A model generated the notes under the pieces. The model searched no databases. It was not told the DNA's origin and saw nothing but the letters and a program-made list of their open reading frames with translations. This document shows, one piece after another, positions 46,103 to 54,922 of a stretch of DNA of 64,000 bases. Numbering within the stretch: position 1 is the first letter of the stretch; each line of letters begins with the position of its first letter. Location of the stretch: assembly GCF_001908095.1 (NCBI RefSeq), contig NZ_MKGR01000011.1:53546-117545 (forward strand), given 5' to 3'. A program made the position numbers and the translations under genes. Source of the stretch: Xenorhabdus thuongxuanensis. Its GTDB lineage: Bacteria > Pseudomonadota > Gammaproteobacteria > Enterobacterales > Enterobacteriaceae.

Positions 46103-47083
46103 TTACGCGCAAAGACTTTCGCTCTCAACGCTAGCTCCTTCGAGATAAGCCAGCATGCCTAGCATGAGCACTTCTTCAGGCAGGGCTATTACAGGAAAAC
46201 GCGGTGCTTTCCAATCTTTCTTGCTACCGTTTATGCGAATACTCCTTAAGAAACAATAGGTTGTTAGAACATAAAATCGATTACGCATATGCTCGCCTAT
46301 TAGCGGAAGCATACCGGAAATCCCACCTATTTCAGGGATTTCATTAAGAATATTACCGTAGTCTTGTTTCGACAGAACGAACATAAGTGCGTCTGACATA
46401 GGTACCATTTTGACTGCATCTTCAACCTCCGCTGCCAGTTCATGCCAAAATGAAAAGGCAAACCGAGAAAATCCAAAAAGTGGATCGAGACCTCGTACAG
46501 AAAAATCGGGGTCAATGAAGCTGGTCTGGGATCGCTCCTCGTTATAAAGCACGTTACCAAAATGGAAATTGAAATGGGCCTTTTCTATCGAAAGGAATTT
46601 TTCGCTGCGGGCCATTTCCAGCGATTTTTCAAAGACCTCTCTGGCAGTTATGTTGAAGCGAGCACCATTAAGCAAAACTGGTTTATCAAAAAGTTCATGT
46701 GCAAAACGAGTGCCTTCCCATTCCTCCAGTAATCTGGTTGGCATATCGTTCTCCAGTGCAGTCTGGCTGCCTATCTCCAAGTTGATTGCTTTTTGTATGT
46801 TTTCCAGCGCACACCGCACAATTTCCCTCCTCTCCCCCAGATATCGCCGCTCATCAAACACGATATTAGATAACGAGAGAGAGTCTTTTTTTTCAAGAAC
46901 ATAGAACTGCCGACCTGCGGCTAATCCGTCGTGCAAAACCGGAATCATCAGTTCAGGATAGATTTCGTGTAATGCGCATATCTGTTCTACTTCAGCCTTC
47001 AGTTTTCCATTAAATGCTGCGGACATGGCAGTCTTCACGACAAAGCCAGAACTCAATAAATCAACGGTATGTGATCTGCTCAT
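46103..47083 (-). CDS. APH/choline-kinase-fold phosphotransferase-like protein
   Basis: A 326-residue protein with the late catalytic signature of aminoglycoside-phosphotransferase-fold kinases: HFNFHFGNVLY (residues 170-180) followed by SFIDPDFSVRGLDPLFGFSRFAF. In typical members the first motif is HGDxHxxN; here the catalytic aspartate position is asparagine (N172), while the metal-binding acidic residues of IDPD (191-193) remain. The N-lobe is diverged. It overlaps the GAPDH-like gene (ATGA) and precedes the exporter. It may phosphorylate a pathway intermediate, give self-resistance, or be a non-catalytic binder. Family is inferred from the motifs only. Confidence 0.55.
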   Translation of the reverse strand: MSRSHTVDLLSSGFVVKTAMSAAFNGKLKAEVEQICALHEIYPELMIPVLHDGLAAGRQFYVLEKKDSLSLSNIVFDERRYLGERREIVRCALENIQKAINLEIGSQTALENDMPTRLLEEWEGTRFAHELFDKPVLLNGARFNITAREVFEKSLEMARSEKFLSIEKAHFNFHFGNVLYNEERSQTSFIDPDFSVRGLDPLFGFSRFAFSFWHELAAEVEDAVKMVPMSDALMFVLSKQDYGNILNEIPEIGGISGMLPLIGEHMRNRFYVLTTYCFLRSIRINGSKKDWKAPRFPVIALPEEVLMLGMLAYLEGASVESESLCA

Positions 47084-48231
47084 TTTTCAATCCCCCGAAA
47101 AGTGGCAATTGGCTGTCCCAGCGCAATACTTCGTGCTACCGCCCGGACAACAGCGGTGTAACCCACCGTATTGTTAACGAACGACTGGATGATAACTTCA
47201 CTCAGATTCTGACTTGCCAGATACGAGGGGCGAAGGATTAATAAATGGTTAGTGTCTGAGAGAATGGTTGAACACCGTCTCTCGTATGCATAAGCACGTC
47301 CACCTAAAGGTGAACGTGAGGCCTGGACAATATGAGGATGTGCTTTGTTCACCCGTTCAATTGCCGCCTCAATAAGACCAATGTTTAACGCACCATTATC
47401 CTTAACTATAAAGCGATTTATTTGATAGCCGGGTGCATGAACTGGTGCACGTAACGATACAGTATTCACCAGTGGGGCCCAAGGCATGACCTTTTTCTGG
47501 CTCATTGCAATTTGAGAAAAGCTTGGACGGAGATTGTCGCGTGCATCCTGCATCCGCCCTTCAAACGAACGTGTACCAAGCACACCATTGGGAGTGTCGG
47601 GGTGTACAATATCGGTTTCTACAGCAACAATATGCGAAGCGTTGCAATTAATAGTACTCAGCGTGTCGCACACGACACGCAATGAAGCATGCATACCATT
47701 CGTCTGGCAGGATCCCAGGCAGTACATGCCAGAGTTAACAACCTGGCTGTGTATCGTACTAATATCGACGCCAGTCAGATCTCCCAGACAGCCGTAGATA
47801 CTAGGTAGGCTATCAGCCTCAGCAACGCCCAGAACTACGTCGGCCATCTCTTTCATATTTCGAGCCACAGGGCTGTTCTGATCCATATCTTGCTTACTGG
47901 TCGCAACAAATCCAATATCGAAACGCTCCTTTACTGGCGGACATTCCTTGGCTAAATCTCCAAAGAAGAAACAAATTTCACGACCGTCAATTTGCAGGGT
48001 ATTTTTATTGATAACGTTGACCCTTGACTGTATACCGGGATGCGCCATCGCTAGACGTGCCACAATGCCGTCAATCGGGCATAGTTCGGGATAATGTTTA
48101 TCTACTGAAGGAGGATTCGTCACAACCATCTGAATAGCGAAACCATCATGCTGCGGATCATTCTGAATCAGCAGGTTTGCGCCAATTTCTGCACCGCAGC
48201 CAACAAGTATTGCCCTTTTCACTTTAATCAC
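47080..48231 (-). CDS. GAPDH-like dehydrogenase of unknown substrate
   Basis: A 383-residue protein with an N-terminal Rossmann motif (AILVGCGAEIGANLL, residues 7-21) and a GAPDH-type active site SCQTNGMHASL with Cys175, followed by a GAPDH-like HPDTPNGVLGTRSFEGRMQDARDNLRPS region. The glycolytic enzyme has SCTTN and a very different flanking sequence, so this is a divergent relative, likely an acyl-phosphate reductase or aldehyde dehydrogenase in a specialised pathway. It lies between the PrpD-like and kinase-like genes in one operon. A resistance copy of GAPDH seems unlikely given the divergence. Confidence 0.65.
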   Translation of the reverse strand: MIKVKRAILVGCGAEIGANLLIQNDPQHDGFAIQMVVTNPPSVDKHYPELCPIDGIVARLAMAHPGIQSRVNVINKNTLQIDGREICFFFGDLAKECPPVKERFDIGFVATSKQDMDQNSPVARNMKEMADVVLGVAEADSLPSIYGCLGDLTGVDISTIHSQVVNSGMYCLGSCQTNGMHASLRVVCDTLSTINCNASHIVAVETDIVHPDTPNGVLGTRSFEGRMQDARDNLRPSFSQIAMSQKKVMPWAPLVNTVSLRAPVHAPGYQINRFIVKDNGALNIGLIEAAIERVNKAHPHIVQASRSPLGGRAYAYERRCSTILSDTNHLLILRPSYLASQNLSEVIIQSFVNNTVGYTAVVRAVARSIALGQPIATFRGIEK

Positions 48232-48270
48232 CTCTAATTTTATGAATTATATAAATGTTTTAGTTGCATC

Positions 48271-49698
48271 TTAATCCCAAGAAAACAATTTCAGGAAGTC
48301 AGCAACGGACATAGCATCCAGCTTTTCGCCTGAAGTCAGGGTATCGGCCAGAATGCCTGCCTGATCTCGTAGCGGACTGTCGGAGAGATTGAGATGGAAT
48401 TTTTTCAGAAGCGCGTCAAAACATTCTTCACGACGACGGACATGGCCGAGCGGATACTCGATGAGTTCCGACACCTCTTCCGTTATTCCACGAAACTTTA
48501 TGTAGAGAGCGTTAGAGATCGCGCGCTTTTCTGGGTCGTAGTAGCTTTCGGTAAACGAAGGACGTTCAGCGCATGTAATTTTCTGACGTATTGCTTCTAG
48601 TTGAGGATCGGAGGCAAGTGGTTCGTGAAAATCCTTAATGGTTAGATTTCCGGTTTGAAGCCCTACCGCAATCATGTACTGGAGGCAGTGATCGCGATCC
48701 GCAGAGTTATTCAATATTCCATACTTATCAATAATTTGAATCGCAGGACGTGTAGTTTCCACACGCACATACTCGATACTTTCAGGGGAAAGTCCCTCAG
48801 AGAGCATCCGTTTACGAAGTAAAATAGCCGCTTCTACCGCTGTCTGAGCATGATACTCAGCCGGATTGGGAACTTTGAACAGGATATTCCTGATAACAAA
48901 GTCAGATAAATTACGTGTCAGATTGAGCGGCTGACCTCTGAGAACCGCATCATCAAACCCCCAACGATTAGCAGTGAGCGCCGTTGGATAACCCATTTCA
49001 CCAGTTTGTGCAAAAAGAGCAAACTGTAGACCTCGTGCCGCTGCATCACCGGCAGCCCATGATTTACGCGTTCCCGCATTTGGTGCATGTCGGTAGGTTC
49101 TGAGGGAATGACCATCGATAATTACGTTGGAAAGTGCACTGAGCGCCTGATCTTTTGATAATCCTAGGATTTGGGCGGCAGCGATTGCAGAAGCTATCTT
49201 GACCAGCACGACGTGGTCAATACCCAGCTCATTAAAACAATTTGACAAACACAACACACCATGAATTTCATAAGCACGAATCATCGTGTTCAGAACGGCT
49301 GTCATGCTGACAGCTGACTGATTGTTATTGGAGAGGTTACGCCATGCCGCAGCTGCCAAAATCGCCCCCAGGTTATCGGACGGATGCCCCCATTCTTGTG
49401 CTAGCCATGTATCGTTAAACTCAAGCCAGCGGATCATCGAACTAATCTGAAAAGCCGCTTCAATTGGGCCTAATCGTAGTGCAGTGCCCACTACAGGCAC
49501 ACCCTGGTTGTTCTTACTGAATTGCACACTGCGCATCAGCCTGGAGCAATCTGGGTCGGTAGAGGCAGCGATCGCACACCCAATCGAATCCAGAAGGCAA
49601 AAACGCGCTAGGTGAAGCGTCTCATTATCAAAGGTTGCTTGCTCATAGGCATAATCAACCAGCTCAATCATTATTTTATCAAACTCAGCATGTGCCAT
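48271..49698 (-). CDS. MmgE/PrpD-family protein
   Basis: A 475-residue member of the MmgE/PrpD family, which contains 2-methylcitrate dehydratase, cis-aconitate decarboxylase and iminodisuccinate epimerase. Family blocks are clear: ARFCLLDSIGCAIAAS, VVGTALRLGPIEAAFQISSMIRWLEFNDTW, EWGHPSDNLGAILAAAAW, YEIHGVLC, and AAGDAAARGLQFALFAQTG. There are no other propionate genes nearby, so 2-methylcitrate metabolism is unlikely. It is first in an operon with a GAPDH-like enzyme, a kinase-like protein and an exporter, divergent from a LysR regulator. A dehydratase, decarboxylase or isomerase on a tricarboxylic or similar acid is inferred. Confidence 0.8.
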   Translation of the reverse strand: MAHAEFDKIMIELVDYAYEQATFDNETLHLARFCLLDSIGCAIAASTDPDCSRLMRSVQFSKNNQGVPVVGTALRLGPIEAAFQISSMIRWLEFNDTWLAQEWGHPSDNLGAILAAAAWRNLSNNNQSAVSMTAVLNTMIRAYEIHGVLCLSNCFNELGIDHVVLVKIASAIAAAQILGLSKDQALSALSNVIIDGHSLRTYRHAPNAGTRKSWAAGDAAARGLQFALFAQTGEMGYPTALTANRWGFDDAVLRGQPLNLTRNLSDFVIRNILFKVPNPAEYHAQTAVEAAILLRKRMLSEGLSPESIEYVRVETTRPAIQIIDKYGILNNSADRDHCLQYMIAVGLQTGNLTIKDFHEPLASDPQLEAIRQKITCAERPSFTESYYDPEKRAISNALYIKFRGITEEVSELIEYPLGHVRRREECFDALLKKFHLNLSDSPLRDQAGILADTLTSGEKLDAMSVADFLKLFSWD

Positions 49699-50193
49699 TT
49701 TTTATCCCATTAACGAAAAGAAGTTTTCACCAATACAAATAATAAAGGTCATGAAAGATATAGGTTTGTATTTAATTAATCCGATATCTAGTTAATTTAT
49801 AAGTAAACAACAAGACCTTACCAATGAAATTGTATTTGGCATACGAATAAAAAAACCAGCGAATAAAATCGAGGCATTCATCGAAAAAATAAATACCCTA
49901 ACCATATTCAGATGAATAATGAGACATTAAGGCGTGTCGGTTATTAAACAGAAACAGGCGGATCAATACTGTGATGTCTCTGCCAATTGCAGGCAGCAAT
50001 TGGCCCAGCATGTCTTCAGAATTAGAAATATAGTGACAAATTAAACATCACAATTTATATTAACCCTGTGGCTATTTGTGTTTTTATAACCAAATGTTTT
50101 ATATGATATTATACCATACAAAAACAGATCGATTGCCACCATGTTAATAAATACTATTGAAATATTAAATCAACTTTCAGCATTAGGTCTCAA
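49699..50193. promoter_or_regulatory. Divergent regulatory region between PrpD-like operon and LysR gene
   Basis: About 495 AT-rich bases without a gene. It contains a nine-base perfect inverted repeat, GCCAATTGC (49982-49990) and GCAATTGGC (49996-50004), near the middle. This could be the LysR binding site or part of it. Confidence 0.5.
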
Positions 50194-51081
50194 ATGAAGA
50201 TAAGTGAACTTCTTGCGTTCGTGACGGTCGTGGAGACAGGGAACATAACCCAAGCCGCAGAGCGCCTGAATCGAGTGCAATCAAGCATTTCCCATCGAAT
50301 ACGAAATTTGGAGGATAACCTTGATGTTACCTTGTTAGACAGAAAAATCGATGGATGCTCTCCCACAGCACAAGGTCAGATACTTTATGATTATGCGCAA
50401 AAAATTCTGAACCTAGCGGATGATTGCAAAAACAACATTTCCTACTCTAAAAGCAGTCGGGTAACCATAAGAGTTGGAATAATTGAATGCTTACCTCCCT
50501 ATATTATTAGCTCGCTGATTGATTTAGAGCAGGATCTAGGCTGGAATATCGATATTTCAATCGGGAATACAATAGGTTTGCTCAGTGACTTTGATAAAAA
50601 TGAGTTTGATGCAGTAATCATCGGGGCAGGCTTTACCAACTCACAACATGCACGATCCTTATTACTTTCCAGTGAACTGGTGATTATCACCGAGAAAAAT
50701 TATCCCCCCATAACAGATATCTCCAGTCTGGATGGCGAAGTCTTTTTGCTTAGCAGTAAAAAATGCGCAACTTCAACCCGCAATTTCAATGTGCTCTTCA
50801 ATGAAAGCAATATCACACCAAAACGTGTGGTTGAGTGTGGCTCCTACCCTGTGCTGTTTTCAAGTATTGCCGCCGGTAAAGGCGTCTCACTGGTGTTACG
50901 TTGTTCGATCAGTAGCAGAGTAAAGAGCAAAATAAAAATTCATCAGCTATCCGGCCAGTTCAACGATTTCAAAATAGAACTGGTATACCGTCCAGAATGT
51001 CCCTATCTGGATAGCGCAAAATTTACCGATATGATGGCTTCCGTCTTTCAGGATCCACGGCTGCGAGATATCGGCTATTAA
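50194..51081 (+). CDS. LysR-family transcriptional regulator
   Basis: A 295-residue LysR regulator. The N-terminal winged helix-turn-helix is MKISELLAFVTVVETGNITQAAERLNRVQSSISHRIRNLEDNL with the usual LLDR and PTAQGQILYDYA continuation. The effector domain (VRVGIIECLPPY-like start, SFL-type closing region AGKGVSLVLRC) is diverged. It is transcribed away from the PrpD-like operon, the classic arrangement for a LysR protein controlling a divergent pathway in response to a pathway metabolite. Confidence 0.88.
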   Translation: MKISELLAFVTVVETGNITQAAERLNRVQSSISHRIRNLEDNLDVTLLDRKIDGCSPTAQGQILYDYAQKILNLADDCKNNISYSKSSRVTIRVGIIECLPPYIISSLIDLEQDLGWNIDISIGNTIGLLSDFDKNEFDAVIIGAGFTNSQHARSLLLSSELVIITEKNYPPITDISSLDGEVFLLSSKKCATSTRNFNVLFNESNITPKRVVECGSYPVLFSSIAAGKGVSLVLRCSISSRVKSKIKIHQLSGQFNDFKIELVYRPECPYLDSAKFTDMMASVFQDPRLRDIGY

Positions 51082-51166
51082 CACACTTGTCCAGACTACA
51101 CACTATGCTCTTAATCCTAATAAAAAAAGACACATACCATTTGATCATTATCGGTAAAAGTAGCTA

Positions 51167-52144
51167 ACCTGAGATTCGTTTAAGAAGGGAACTAAAGTGC
51201 CTGAGGCACGATCAAAGTTTTTGTCAAAGAAAACAAAATCGTGGAGATCCTCAGGCATGTCTAATTTAGAAGAACTTTACTGCTGCGCCGATGATTTTTG
51301 CCAAAAATTTATCCCTCTCTGGCATCAACAGCTCATTGAAAGCCGATTACTCAAACGGCGCCGCGAAGCTTCCCTTTCTCTCAGTGAAGTCATGGCGATC
51401 CTCATTTTATTCCATATGAGCCATTATCGTGATTTTAAAACGTTTTATAATAAACATGTAAAACAATGCCTTATCGCCGAATTTCCCGGATTAGTCAGCT
51501 ATATCCGCATGCTTACCCTGAAGAAGAGGGCTATTATTCCTTTATGCGCTTTTCTTTCGTCGCGTAAAGCGACAACCCAAGGGATCGCTTTTATTGATTC
51601 CACCAAAATTGCCGTTTGCCACAACCTTCGTATTCCCCATCATCGGGTATTTGAGGGAATTGCACAACGAGGAAAAACCAGCACGGGCTGGTTCTATGGT
51701 TTTAAACTTCATCTAGTTATCAATGATTGCGGGGAACTTTTGGCCGTGAAATTAACCGCAGGAAACAAGGATGATCGTCACCCTGTCAAAGCATTAGCAA
51801 GAGGTTTAACGGGATGTTTATATGGCGATAAAGGGTATTTATCACAGGCGTTATGCGATGAGTTGGAAGCGGAAGGGATCACGTTAATCACTCATGTCCG
51901 TAGTAACATGAAAGCCAAAGCGTTATCTCTATGGGATAAGTCAATGTTAAGAAAGCGATTTTTGATATAAACGGTCATCGACCAGCTCAAAAATATTTCT
52001 CAAATAGGGCATTCAAGACATCGCAGTCAGCTCGGTTTTCTGCTTGAAATCGCCGCAGGTCTCATTGCTTATACCTTCCAACCTAAAAAACCGAGCTTGA
52101 ACTTACGGGACACTGATATTGCTATTCTTAAACGAAGCTGAGGT
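51167..52144 (+). mobile_element. IS982-family insertion sequence
   Basis: A 978-base element bounded by 20-base terminal inverted repeats starting ACC: ACCTGAGATTCGTTTAAGAA at the left and, reading inward from the right end (52144), ACCTCAGCTTCGTTTAAGAA, with two mismatches. TAGCTA flanks both ends directly (51161-51166 and 52145-52150), which may be the target duplication, although it is also a palindrome that extends the inverted repeat. It contains one transposase gene with a premature stop. Confidence 0.8.
51257..52141 (+). pseudogene. IS982-type transposase with an internal stop
   Basis: A transposase starting at ATG 51257 (MSNLEELYCCADDFCQKFIP, GGAG upstream). It has DDE-type blocks: AFIDSTKIAVCHN, GWFYGFKLHLVIN, KLTAGNKDDRHP and LYGDKGYLSQAL. 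The frame is cut by TAA at 51968-51970 after KRFLI, but the same frame continues as [19 protein letters not shown] through [15 protein letters not shown] to TGA at 52141. In intact relatives this position is glutamate (KRFLIETVID), so a GAA to TAA change is likely; the lost glutamate would be the last of the catalytic triad. The element is probably immobile on its own. Confidence 0.85.
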
Positions 52145-52315
52145 TAGCTACATAATCGTTCACGGAAGATGCTAGTAAAAGACTATAGGTTTCTCATTGA
52201 TTAAGCAGTAAATAGTTAGAGAATAGGCTATTACAGCATGCTGCACCCTCCGGATGAGAAGGAGCCACTTCGTACTTTAACGAGATAATTTCTCTATAAC
52301 GTTTCAGATCTATTA

Positions 52316-53530
52316 TTAAGAAGATCTATTCATAATGACCAGTGTTTTTGTTCTGAACTTAGCCAAGATTATTTTCATCATCGGGACTTCGAAATACTTG
52401 TATAAAAAAGATGCACAAGATATTGACAGAATCAGCGCAACGACTATAAGCCCGGCACCTTCCACCAAACTGAACTTCTTTCCTGCCGTCAAATTCAAAA
52501 AATAGAAAAGCACTAAGAAATGTACCATATAGAACGCATAAGAGATCTCACCTAACCAAACCGATGTTTTATGATTGAAAGCGGTTTTTTTGTATTTTAT
52601 ATCATCACCAGCAAATGAAGTAATTAATAAACAAACTGGAATGATAAATACTACACTCATACTGAATTGGTATGGAATATACATGGATCCAATATACGTC
52701 GCGACAAGTAAGGCAAACGATGTTGTTTTATTTAGCATGATTGCTCGCCCATTTATCAGCAATCGTGCGGCAAACATACCTGCAAGAAACTCAAATATAC
52801 GCGTTGGTGGGAAAATATACGAAATCCAAAAGTGATGCTGAGAGATAGGGAATGCTCCCATCATTTTGTTCGGCTCAGCCCATATGTAAATAGACATCTG
52901 TACCAGAAAAGATGATACGGTTACAGCAATAAAGCCAAGTAAATCGTACTTTCCAGGTATGGCTTTCATTATTCTAAAAAGAAACGGGAATGAAAGATAA
53001 AACATCGCTTCGATGCACAAAGACCAGCTAGGTCTATTACCCACGAAAAAGTATCGGACATCGTCAAACCAAGTATTTAACAGCAGAAGATTTGATGACC
53101 ATAATTTATACTGATAAATACTAATTGCACCAACAATAAATGCGACAACCCAGGTCAGACAATGAGTGGGATAAATCTTAGCAAAACGCCTTAGGTAAAA
53201 ATCACCAACGGTATCGTTATCTCTTGCGGACCACACCATAATAAATCCACTTAATATAAAAAAGTATGAAACACCTAACCATCCAGCCTTACCTACAATA
53301 ACCGTATAAATATGCTGGATTTTGGGGTCTGCAAATGGTGCGAGATCGCTGGGCAGCGATGCGTGAAATAAAAAAACTAAAAAGGCGGCCCAGAACCTAC
53401 TCCCGGTAATTGAAGGTAGTTTAGGCCGTACTGTTAGTGCCCCTGCCGCCATTGGTTGCCTCCCTGGTATTTTATTAACTTTGTCGTAAATAATATCAAC
53501 ATTTACTTCTCTTGTTACTGCTGAATTCAT
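52316..53530 (-). CDS. Acyltransferase-3 family membrane protein
   Basis: A 404-residue membrane acyltransferase of the NodX/OatA-type AT3 family, with about ten membrane segments. Key parts are PSITGSRFWAAFLVFLFHASLP (the catalytic-type histidine of the R/K-x-H region), VSYFFILSGFIMVWSARD, FYLRRFAKIYPTHCL and NRPSWSLCIEAMFYLSFPFLF. Such proteins acylate sugars, cell-surface polymers or small metabolites. ATG at 53530 follows GAGGGAG; a GTG one codon before is less likely. It stands alone, and its substrate is unknown. Confidence 0.85.
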   Translation of the reverse strand: MNSAVTREVNVDIIYDKVNKIPGRQPMAAGALTVRPKLPSITGSRFWAAFLVFLFHASLPSDLAPFADPKIQHIYTVIVGKAGWLGVSYFFILSGFIMVWSARDNDTVGDFYLRRFAKIYPTHCLTWVVAFIVGAISIYQYKLWSSNLLLLNTWFDDVRYFFVGNRPSWSLCIEAMFYLSFPFLFRIMKAIPGKYDLLGFIAVTVSSFLVQMSIYIWAEPNKMMGAFPISQHHFWISYIFPPTRIFEFLAGMFAARLLINGRAIMLNKTTSFALLVATYIGSMYIPYQFSMSVVFIIPVCLLITSFAGDDIKYKKTAFNHKTSVWLGEISYAFYMVHFLVLFYFLNLTAGKKFSLVEGAGLIVVALILSISCASFLYKYFEVPMMKIILAKFRTKTLVIMNRSS

Positions 53531-53713
53531 CACACTCCCTCATAGGCGGTATTTTTAAATTAATAAGTTCATTCTGAAATAGAATCATAGTTACAGACAG
53601 AATAATGAATAACGGCAAAGCAATATAATTCAGGATTAACATGCACTCAGCTTTGAAAAATAATAATGACTGTCAGGAAAATTATTTTATGGCTGACATA
53701 CTCTTCCTTTGCT

Positions 53714-54541
53714 TTAGACTACCCCATATCCTGACTTCAGTTTTTCTATATAGCCAAATCCTTGTAATCCAAAATGCATCCCACCGACAAGAATTCGGTC
53801 TGAGCTGACCATATCAAGGATGCGAGCACGCGTTTCCGCCGCCTGTTGTGGATCATGATCGAAAGCTATAGATACTTCCGGTTTTAACAATTGGATGTGT
53901 GGAAAATGGACAATATCTCCCCAAATCAACAAATTTTCATTGCAACCCTTAACGCTATATCCCATATGACCAGGCGTATGGCCTTTTAACAGTATCGAAA
54001 AAATGCCGGGATAAATCTCGCCTTCATCAATTAAGCGAAGATTGTGCTGATACTTTTTAAATATACTCCGCGCCAAAAGAAAGTTACCTTTTACACGATC
54101 AGTGACGGCAAGAAAATTTTTCTCATCTTCTATATAATTAAATTCATCAGCGCTTATCAGTAATTCTGCGAAAGGAAATACAGCCTCTCCCTGTGAATTG
54201 ATTAGCCCACCAATATGGTCAGGGTGAGCATGCGTAAGAAGAACTGCGTCAATATCCCCTGGTTTTATCCCAAGTTTGGCAAGATTATTTACCAGTTCCC
54301 CCCCCCAGCCTTTAACACCACCTGCACCACTATCGATCAAGATGTTTTCGCCCTTTCGTCGGATTAAGAAGGTATTAATATGAACCGCATTTCGTTCACT
54401 TATACAGGCATTTTCTTGGATTTTTCTGCACTCTGCTTCATCAACATTTGCAAGTAGCCTAAAATCAACTTGGAGGTAACCATCACTTACTGCGGTAACT
54501 GAGACATCACCAAGGTCTTTTATTGGAAATTTTTCATTCAT
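53714..54541 (-). CDS. Metallo-beta-lactamase-fold hydrolase
   Basis: A 275-residue MBL-fold enzyme. ATG at 54541 (MNEKFPIKDLGDVSVTAVSDGY) follows GAGGGGG; a longer frame begins five codons earlier. The zinc-binding motif is LLTHAHPDHIGGL near residue 110, with LLKGHTPGHMGYSV and LIWGDIVHFPHIQL supplying later ligands. The sequence is like lactonase or quorum-quenching-type members but substrate cannot be assigned. It follows the tautomerase-like gene by 11 bases in a leftward group with a cyclophilin and a PcaD-like hydrolase. Confidence 0.85.
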   Translation of the reverse strand: MNEKFPIKDLGDVSVTAVSDGYLQVDFRLLANVDEAECRKIQENACISERNAVHINTFLIRRKGENILIDSGAGGVKGWGGELVNNLAKLGIKPGDIDAVLLTHAHPDHIGGLINSQGEAVFPFAELLISADEFNYIEDEKNFLAVTDRVKGNFLLARSIFKKYQHNLRLIDEGEIYPGIFSILLKGHTPGHMGYSVKGCNENLLIWGDIVHFPHIQLLKPEVSIAFDHDPQQAAETRARILDMVSSDRILVGGMHFGLQGFGYIEKLKSGYGVV

Positions 54542-54552
54542 AATATTCCCCC

Positions 54553-54879
54553 TCAATTTATGGCATAAATGCTATTGACTTCATAAAGAAAGCAGCGAAT
54601 TCTCGCCACTATGCCGATCTTCTCCTTAATTAATAAATCGACCTGATGCAAAAACTCATCCAGCACGGGTCCGGTACGGAAAACCTCCTGCCTGAGCTTT
54701 GCTTCTAAGTAAACTGGTGTCCCAAACCCTATGTCAGCGGTAAAATAGCTGATATGAATATTATTTTCTTTTGCTTTCAGGAGCTCCATGGCAAGGTTTG
54801 CTAAAGAGGTCGAGAATTCTGCAAAAGAAACAGCATCTAATCGATAGTCTGCGGACGTATAAATGGTAATGCTGGGCAT
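54553..54879 (-). CDS. Tautomerase-superfamily-like small protein
   Basis: A 108-residue protein starting MPSITIYTSADYRL. The proline directly after Met would be the N-terminal catalytic Pro1 of the tautomerase (4-OT/CHMI/MIF) superfamily, and the length suits the 5-carboxymethyl-2-hydroxymuconate isomerase or MIF-like groups. The rest (SFAEFSTSLANLAMELLKAKENNIHISYFTADIGFG) shows no other motif I recognise. GGAG lies upstream of the start. It is 11 bases from the MBL gene and 43 from the cyclophilin gene, suggesting one operon. Confidence 0.5.
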   Translation of the reverse strand: MPSITIYTSADYRLDAVSFAEFSTSLANLAMELLKAKENNIHISYFTADIGFGTPVYLEAKLRQEVFRTGPVLDEFLHQVDLLIKEKIGIVARIRCFLYEVNSIYAIN

Positions 54880-54922
54880 TTGATATCAACTCCTGCAAAT
54901 AGATATTTTAATAATTTCGTGA

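Noticed and set aside
47080..48231. Self-resistance copy of glycolytic GAPDH
   Set aside because: Too divergent outside the SCxTN motif to replace housekeeping GAPDH.
48271..49698. Assignment as PrpD of propionate metabolism
   Set aside because: No prpB, prpC or prpE nearby, and the operon partners point to another pathway.
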